Positions 13,382 to 17,276 of a DNA stretch of 17,276 nt are shown one piece after another. Below the pieces are notes generated by a model. That model was given only the letters and a program-made list of their open reading frames with translations, was not told the origin of the DNA and did no database searches. Position numbers and translations under genes: made by a program. Origin of the DNA: an uncultured Clostridium sp. (GTDB taxonomy: Bacteria; Bacillota; Clostridia; Peptostreptococcales; Peptostreptococcaceae); NCBI GenBank assembly GCA_900550335.1, contig URRU01000019.1, positions 1-17,276 on the forward strand, written 5' to 3'. Positions within the stretch are counted from its first letter, which is position 1. The number at the start of each line of letters is the position of its first letter.

Positions 13382-13801
13382 ATGATAGTAAGACGTTGTG
13401 CAGGTGGTGTGGTATTCCACGCAAATCAGGTGTTATTAGTGAAAAATGACAGAGGTGAATGGACTCTTCCAAAAGGAAAAATATCTGGAATTTACATGGC
13501 TCAGGAGAGCGCTATAGCAAGAGTAAAAGATGAAACTGGTATAGATGCTAAATTACTAGATATAGCTGGAGATACTATATATGAGTTCTTCTCAAGAAGT
13601 AGACAGCAGAGAGTTTGTAATGCCATAAACTGGTTCATAATGGACGCTCCTAATACAGAATGCAAAATAAGTTCTGAATTTTTAGAAGGCGGATTCTACA
13701 AAGTTAAAGATGCTCTTGAAATGTTAAATCATAACAAAGAAAAATCTTTAGTTGAAATCTCATACAAAAAATATAAAGAAGTAAAGAAAATAGCAGACTA
13801 A
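13382..13801 (+). CDS. Nudix-fold protein with degenerate Nudix box
   Basis: 139 aa with the Nudix fold pattern: AGGVVFHANQVLLVKNDRGEWTLPKGKI at the N-terminus, then the Nudix helix and GFYKVKDALEML near the C-terminus. Nudix hydrolases cleave nucleoside diphosphates linked to X. The box GX5EX7REUXEEXGU is only partly kept: Gly32 and Glu51-Thr52-Gly53 are present, but the position-38 Glu is Tyr, the Arg-Glu pair at 46-47 is Ala-Arg, and position 50 is Asp. Loss of metal-binding glutamates suggests altered or lost hydrolysis, or a binding role. AGGAGGG lies 8-10 nt upstream. It is probably co-transcribed with the HEAT-repeat gene and ends at a strong terminator. Confidence 0.8.
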   Translation: MIVRRCAGGVVFHANQVLLVKNDRGEWTLPKGKISGIYMAQESAIARVKDETGIDAKLLDIAGDTIYEFFSRSRQQRVCNAINWFIMDAPNTECKISSEFLEGGFYKVKDALEMLNHNKEKSLVEISYKKYKEVKKIAD

Positions 13802-13840
13802 TCATATCTAACCGAAAGGCTGATATCAACTTTGAAGCGG

Positions 13841-13876
13841 AAAACTACCATGCAGTTGCATGGTAGTTTTTTTTGT
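13841..13876 (+). terminator. Intrinsic terminator after the Nudix-fold gene
   Basis: AAAACTACCATG and CATGGTAGTTTT form a 12-bp stem with a CAGTTG loop, leading into a run of eight T. It separates the HEAT/Nudix unit from the next operon. Confidence 0.92.
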
Positions 13877-13880
13877 GCAG

Positions 13881-13909
13881 TTCACATATTCTTAAAACTA
13901 ATATATAAT
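13881..13909 (+). promoter_or_regulatory. Promoter of the PPC-yigZ-nadE unit
   Basis: TTCACA (13881-13886), a 17-nt spacer and TATAAT (13904-13909), just after the preceding terminator and 41 nt before the PPC-domain gene. Confidence 0.6.
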
Positions 13910-13950
13910 AAAATATAGTAGTTAAATACAAAAAGAGGAGATGTATATAA

Positions 13951-14379
13951 ATGGAATATAGAAAATCAGGAAATACAATAGCAGTTCGTATAGACTACGA
14001 TGAAGAGGTAATGGAAAAGCTAACAGAACTTTGCAAAAAAGAAAATATAGTTTCTGCTGCAGTTTCTGGAATAGGTGCTACAAAATTAGCAGAACTTGGA
14101 CTTTACAATATGGAAACTGGAGAATATAAAGTAACATCATATACAGGACTTTATGAAGTTGGTTCATTTATGGGGAATATAACTCAGAAGGACGGAGAAC
14201 CATATCTTCACCTTCATATAACAATAGGCGATCCAGAAAAGAATGAAGTACACAGCGGTCACTTAAATAAAGCAGTTATAGGCGCTACTAGTGAATTATT
14301 TATAACTATATTTGATGAAAAAATAGGGCGTAAGTTTGATGAAAAAACAGGAATAAATATTTTTGAATTTGAAAAATAA
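13951..14379 (+). CDS. PPC/DUF296-domain protein
   Basis: 142 aa consisting of a single PPC (plants and prokaryotes conserved, DUF296) domain, a trimeric alpha/beta fold that in plants is joined to AT-hooks. The core motif is PYLHLHITIGD (85-95, with His87 and His89), followed by SGHL (102-105). These His residues form a likely metal site. There is no AT-hook, so DNA binding is not shown despite the common database name. The start follows AGAGGAG. It is 20 nt before yigZ and the first gene of the unit. Confidence 0.85.
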   Translation: MEYRKSGNTIAVRIDYDEEVMEKLTELCKKENIVSAAVSGIGATKLAELGLYNMETGEYKVTSYTGLYEVGSFMGNITQKDGEPYLHLHITIGDPEKNEVHSGHLNKAVIGATSELFITIFDEKIGRKFDEKTGINIFEFEK

Positions 14380-14399
14380 AAATTTGAAAGGGGATTTTT

Positions 14400-15047
14400 A
14401 TGAATTCGTATAGAACAATTTACGAATATGGATGCGATGAATTTACTGAGGAAAGATCGAGATTTATAGGGTATGCAAAGCCTATAAATAGCGAAGAGGA
14501 AGCAGTGGCATTTGTCGACGAAATAAAGAAAAAGCACAAGGATGCAACTCATAATGTATGGGCATATACAGTTGGACCTACAATGAATATACAGAGATAT
14601 AGCGATGATGGGGAACCACAGGGAACGGCTGGGATTCCTGCACTTGAGGTTATTAAAAAGGAAGATTTAAGAGATGTTGTAGTTGTAATAACTAGATATT
14701 TTGGTGGAATAAAACTAGGTGCAGGAGGGCTTGTAAGAGCTTATACGAGAGGTGCAAAAATTGGTCTAGAAGCAGGAAAGATAATTGATAGAATATGGTA
14801 TCAAGAAGTCAAAATAAAGGTAGATTATAATCAGATTGGAAGAGTTCAAAATGAAATAATGAACCTTGGATATTTTGTGAAAGACACGATATATCTTGAG
14901 GATGTGGAATTTGTGATATACTCTAAACCAGAGGATAGTCAGAAGCTTATAGATAGAATAATAGATATAACTAATGGAACAGCAAATATTTCATTAGGGG
15001 AAGAGTTTTATCTTAGTGAAAATAAAGGAGAAATAATACTTGATTAA
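14400..15047 (+). CDS. yigZ: YigZ/IMPACT family protein
   Basis: 215 aa, full length. The N-terminal UPF0029/IMPACT domain carries the signatures SDDGEPQGTAG (68-78) and RYFGGIKLGAGGLVRAY (99-115). The C-terminal DUF1949 ferredoxin-like domain spans about 135-190. The eukaryotic homologue IMPACT regulates the Gcn2 kinase; the bacterial role is poorly defined. AAAGGGG precedes the start. The NAD synthetase gene follows after 12 nt, suggesting one transcript. Confidence 0.92.
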   Translation: MNSYRTIYEYGCDEFTEERSRFIGYAKPINSEEEAVAFVDEIKKKHKDATHNVWAYTVGPTMNIQRYSDDGEPQGTAGIPALEVIKKEDLRDVVVVITRYFGGIKLGAGGLVRAYTRGAKIGLEAGKIIDRIWYQEVKIKVDYNQIGRVQNEIMNLGYFVKDTIYLEDVEFVIYSKPEDSQKLIDRIIDITNGTANISLGEEFYLSENKGEIILD

Positions 15048-15059
15048 TGGGGGGACAGG

Positions 15060-15815
15060 ATGAGTACTAGAATTGAAAAAATCGAAAAAACAGTAAAATG
15101 GCTACAGGAAAAAGTAGCAGAAGCACATGCAAAGGGATTAATAGTAGGTGTATCTGGTGGGATAGACTCTGCAGTTGTGGCATACCTTATAAAAAAAGCA
15201 TGCCCAGATAACTCTATGGGTGTAATAATGAGTATAAAATCAAACCCAGCAGATAGAGTAGATGCTATGAAGGTTATAGATGGATGTGGAATAGAGCATA
15301 TAGACCTTGAATTAGCAGAACCTCACAAATTAATATTAGATACAGTTACTGATAATCTAAAAGCAAAAGGTCTATTTAAAGAAGATTATCTAAGAATGAC
15401 TGATGCAAATCTTAGAGCTAGAATAAGAATGAGCACAATATACGCAATAGCAAATGATTTAGGATATTTAGTTGTAGGAACAGATAATGCAGCAGAACTT
15501 CACACTGGATACTTCACAAAACATGGAGATGGTGGGGTTGATATACTTCCACTTGCAAATTTAACAAAAGCAGAAGTATTTGAATGGGCTAAAGAACTAG
15601 GTATACATGAGGATCTAATAAACAAAGCTCCATCAGCAGGTTTATGGGAAGGACAGACTGATGAAAATGAAATGGGAACTACTTATAATTATATAGATGC
15701 TGTTTTAGAAGGTAGAAGAGATGATGTGCCAGCAGAACATCTTGAAATAATAGATAGATTACACAGAAATAGTGAACATAAAAGACATACTGCTGCAAAA
15801 CCACCTAAATTCTAA
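15060..15815 (+). CDS. nadE: NH3-dependent NAD+ synthetase
   Basis: 251 aa; last step of NAD synthesis, amidating deamido-NAD with ATP and ammonia. It is an N-type ATP pyrophosphatase with PP-loop GVSGGIDSA (30-38), GTDNAAE (140-146), TKHGDG (153-158) and PSAGLWEGQTDE (191-202). It lacks the N-terminal glutaminase domain, so it uses free ammonia. GGGGGACAGG directly precedes the ATG and serves as binding site. It lies in the yigZ operon. A 63-nt gap separates it from yebC. Confidence 0.95.
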   Translation: MSTRIEKIEKTVKWLQEKVAEAHAKGLIVGVSGGIDSAVVAYLIKKACPDNSMGVIMSIKSNPADRVDAMKVIDGCGIEHIDLELAEPHKLILDTVTDNLKAKGLFKEDYLRMTDANLRARIRMSTIYAIANDLGYLVVGTDNAAELHTGYFTKHGDGGVDILPLANLTKAEVFEWAKELGIHEDLINKAPSAGLWEGQTDENEMGTTYNYIDAVLEGRRDDVPAEHLEIIDRLHRNSEHKRHTAAKPPKF

Positions 15816-15878
15816 TTTACTATTGCAAGAATTTATGATAGAATTTTAAGGTGAGTAAATAACGTAAGGAGTGGAATT

Positions 15879-16601
15879 ATGGGACGTATAGGAAACATAA
15901 TAAATAGAAAAGGAAAACAGGATGCTCAGAGAGCAAAAGTATTTACAAAACATGCTAGAGCAATAGCAGTTGCTGCTAAAGATGGTGGAGGAGATCCAGA
16001 ATACAATGCAGCTTTAAAAACAGCTATAGAAAAAGCTAAAGCTGACAACATGCCTAATGATAATATAGATAGAGCTATAGCAAAAGGTACAGGTGCTGGA
16101 AACTCTGAAAGCTACGAAACAATAGTATACGAAGGATATGGACCAGGTGGGGTTGCAGTAATAGTTAATGCACTTACTGACAATAAAAACAGAACTGCTG
16201 GTAATATAAGATACTACTTCGATAAAAATGGTGGTAACTTAGGTACTTCAGGATGCGTATCTTTCATGTTCGACAGAAAAGGACAGATACTAGTTGCAGC
16301 TGAAGACGGTGTAAGCGAAGAAGAATTAATGGATGCAGCTTTAGAAGCTGGAGCAGAAGACTTCATAGTTGAAGAAGATGGATTTGAAGTAATAACTGAA
16401 CCTAACGACTTCGCAGCAGTTAGAGACGCTTTAAAAGAAGCTGGGTATGAATTCATATCAGCTGACGTTAAAATGATACCTCAGACAACTACTGCATTAA
16501 CAGAAGATGGTCAGTGCAATGCTATGGAAAAATTAATAGATATGCTTGAAGATGACGATGATGTTCAGGATATCTACCACAACTGGGAAATAACTGAATA
16601 A
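15879..16601 (+). CDS. yebC: YebC/TACO1 family translation-associated protein
   Basis: 240 aa with all three YebC domains. The N-terminus [20 protein letters not shown] replaces the common MAGHSKW start but keeps the basic helical block and the [14 protein letters not shown] motif (59-72). [13 protein letters not shown] and [12 protein letters not shown] follow. The family was long annotated as a transcriptional regulator (PmpR); newer work places it at the ribosome, helping translation of proline-rich stretches. The many CAG and AAC codons suggest a well expressed core gene. AAGGAG precedes the start by about 7 nt. It ends at a strong terminator. Confidence 0.93.
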   Translation: MGRIGNIINRKGKQDAQRAKVFTKHARAIAVAAKDGGGDPEYNAALKTAIEKAKADNMPNDNIDRAIAKGTGAGNSESYETIVYEGYGPGGVAVIVNALTDNKNRTAGNIRYYFDKNGGNLGTSGCVSFMFDRKGQILVAAEDGVSEEELMDAALEAGAEDFIVEEDGFEVITEPNDFAAVRDALKEAGYEFISADVKMIPQTTTALTEDGQCNAMEKLIDMLEDDDDVQDIYHNWEITE

Positions 16602-16616
16602 TAAAATGAAGATTAT

Positions 16617-16662
16617 AAAGAGATGTTACAGAAAACTCCTGTATACATCTCTTTTTTATTTT
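16617..16662 (+). terminator. Intrinsic terminator after yebC
   Basis: AAAGAGATGTTACAG (16617-16631) pairs with CTGTATACATCTCTTT (16639-16654) with one bulge and a 7-nt loop, then TTTATTTT. It closes the nadE/yebC region. Confidence 0.9.
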
Positions 16663-16720
16663 AGATGAAAAAAATAAATTATAGTAATAAAAAAAGAATA
16701 TAATAATAAAATGAAAACGA

Positions 16721-16749
16721 TTGACAAAATAAAAAACTTATATTACAAT
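16721..16749 (+). promoter_or_regulatory. Promoter of the antiterminator gene
   Basis: A consensus TTGACA (16721-16726), a 17-nt spacer and TACAAT (16744-16749). The predicted start near 16756 places the RAT element (16765) at the very beginning of the RNA. Confidence 0.75.
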
Positions 16750-16764
16750 AAAAAAAGATTTAGT

Positions 16765-16795
16765 AGGATGGTAATTGTTAAATCAAGCTAGACCT
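16765..16795 (+). promoter_or_regulatory. RAT (ribonucleic antiterminator) element
   Basis: AGGATGGTAATTG, a 6-nt loop, then CAAGCTAGACCT. By memory this matches the consensus of LicT/SacY/BglG targets (AGGATTGTTACTG...CAGGCAAAACCT) at most positions. Its last six bases (AGACCT, 16790-16795) are the first bases of the terminator stem at 16790-16870, so protein-bound RAT and terminator exclude each other. Confidence 0.75.
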
Positions 16796-16876
16796 ATTTA
16801 CATATATAGAAAATAATATTCTTTTTATCTCAAAAAAAAGGCTAATTTTTCTACATATGTAAGTAGGTCTTTTTTG
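16790..16876 (+). terminator. RAT-controlled terminator in the antiterminator 5' UTR
   Basis: Arms 16790-16809 and 16851-16870 form a 20-bp stem with two G-U pairs (AGACCTATTTACATATATAG at the 5' side). The 41-nt loop is AT-rich. A T-run (TTTTTTG) follows. It stops transcription before the antiterminator gene unless the RAT is bound. Confidence 0.82.
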
Positions 16877-16916
16877 TTAAAAAAAAAGCAAAATCTTATC
16901 GAAAGGAGAGATTTAG

Positions 16917-17276
16917 ATGATTATAGATAGAGTTTTAAATAATAATGTAGTTATTATAAAAGACGAGGATGGAATAGAACAGGTTGTCTGCGGAAAAGGA
17001 ATAGCTTTTAAGAAAAAAAGTGGAGATTTTGTAGACGAAAAAGAAGTAAATAAAGTTTTTATTTTGAAAGATAAAGTTAAGAATAAAAGATTCCAGGAGA
17101 TAGTATCTGATATACCTCTTCCTTATTTAGAGGTTGCAGATGAAATAATAGATATGATTAAGTTGGAATCTGGTAAAAAAATAAGTGATACAATATATAT
17201 TTCTCTAAGCGACCATATTCACATGGCCGTAAATAGATTTTTAGATGGTATCACAATGAAAAATTATATGATTTGG
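16917..17276 (+). CDS. LicT/BglG-family transcription antiterminator (5' part, cut by window end)
   Basis: The first 120 codons of an open frame with no stop before the window edge. Residues 1-56 form the CAT RNA-binding domain (RVLNNNVVIIKDEDG, VCGKGIAFKKKSGDFV). PRD1 begins near 65, with the conserved phosphorylatable His100 in SLSDHIHMAV. Such proteins bind RAT RNA as dimers and are switched by phosphotransferase-system phosphorylation of their PRDs, turning on sugar-uptake operons. AAAGGAGAG lies 6-7 nt upstream. The RAT and terminator in its own leader imply positive autoregulation, and a sugar PTS or glycosidase gene is expected downstream. The sugar cannot be told from this part. Confidence 0.93.
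   Translation, partial: MIIDRVLNNNVVIIKDEDGIEQVVCGKGIAFKKKSGDFVDEKEVNKVFILKDKVKNKRFQEIVSDIPLPYLEVADEIIDMIKLESGKKISDTIYISLSDHIHMAVNRFLDGITMKNYMIW

Noticed and set aside
1..17276. CRISPR arrays, tRNA or rRNA genes, toxin-antitoxin pairs
   Set aside because: No regularly spaced repeats, no tRNA or rRNA sequence and no recognisable toxin-antitoxin pair were seen on either strand.

Overview
Low-GC Gram-positive DNA, most probably a clostridial anaerobe of the Peptostreptococcaceae type. This rests on the AT-rich composition, strong AGGAGG ribosome-binding sites, and a gene set of class A PBP, ABC-F, lit, hflX, yigZ, nadE and yebC. The genus is inference. The chromosomal genes favour CAG for glutamine (all 12 Gln codons of the resident hflX), while genes in the middle of the window favour CAA.

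Layout. (1) 101-5390 is core chromosome: a class A penicillin-binding protein on the minus strand, and divergently an ABC-F ATPase followed by a Lit/DUF1461 membrane enzyme. A small Cys-rich protein follows on the minus strand (5411-5671). (2) About 5750-10690 is accessory DNA and forms a nested resistance locus. The outer layer is a promoter, a five-codon leader peptide and attenuator-like structures (5754-6048) that once led directly into an Lnu-type lincosamide nucleotidyltransferase gene (10201-10686). A complete IS1595-type transposon (6074-10136, 4063 bp) sits between that leader and the gene. It has imperfect 24-bp terminal inverted repeats and a perfect 8-bp target duplication (TAAAAAAT). 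It carries its own transposase plus two passengers: an RlmA(II)/TlrB-type 23S rRNA methyltransferase and a second HflX ribosome-splitting GTPase. (3) 10851-16601 is core chromosome again: resident hflX, a HEAT-repeat protein with an internal duplication, a Nudix-fold protein with a degenerate Nudix box, a PPC-domain (DUF296) protein, yigZ, nadE and yebC. (4) 16721-17276 is a LicT/BglG-type antiterminator gene, cut by the window edge, behind its own RAT-terminator switch.

The most interesting system is the transposon cargo. Each passenger gene is preceded by a tiny ORF ending in Ile-Arg-Leu-Arg-Gly-stop, followed within 1-2 nt by a long hairpin of near-identical design. The Arg-Leu-Arg (+X+) motif is the classic macrolide-dependent ribosome-stalling motif, as in ErmDL. 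A third leader peptide with Lys-Leu-Lys, followed by an intrinsic terminator, lies upstream of both. The inferred picture is a mobile, drug-sensing, multi-step attenuation operon. It couples rRNA modification (RlmA) with rescue of drug-stalled ribosomes (HflX). By its insertion it has also separated lnu from its native promoter and attenuator.
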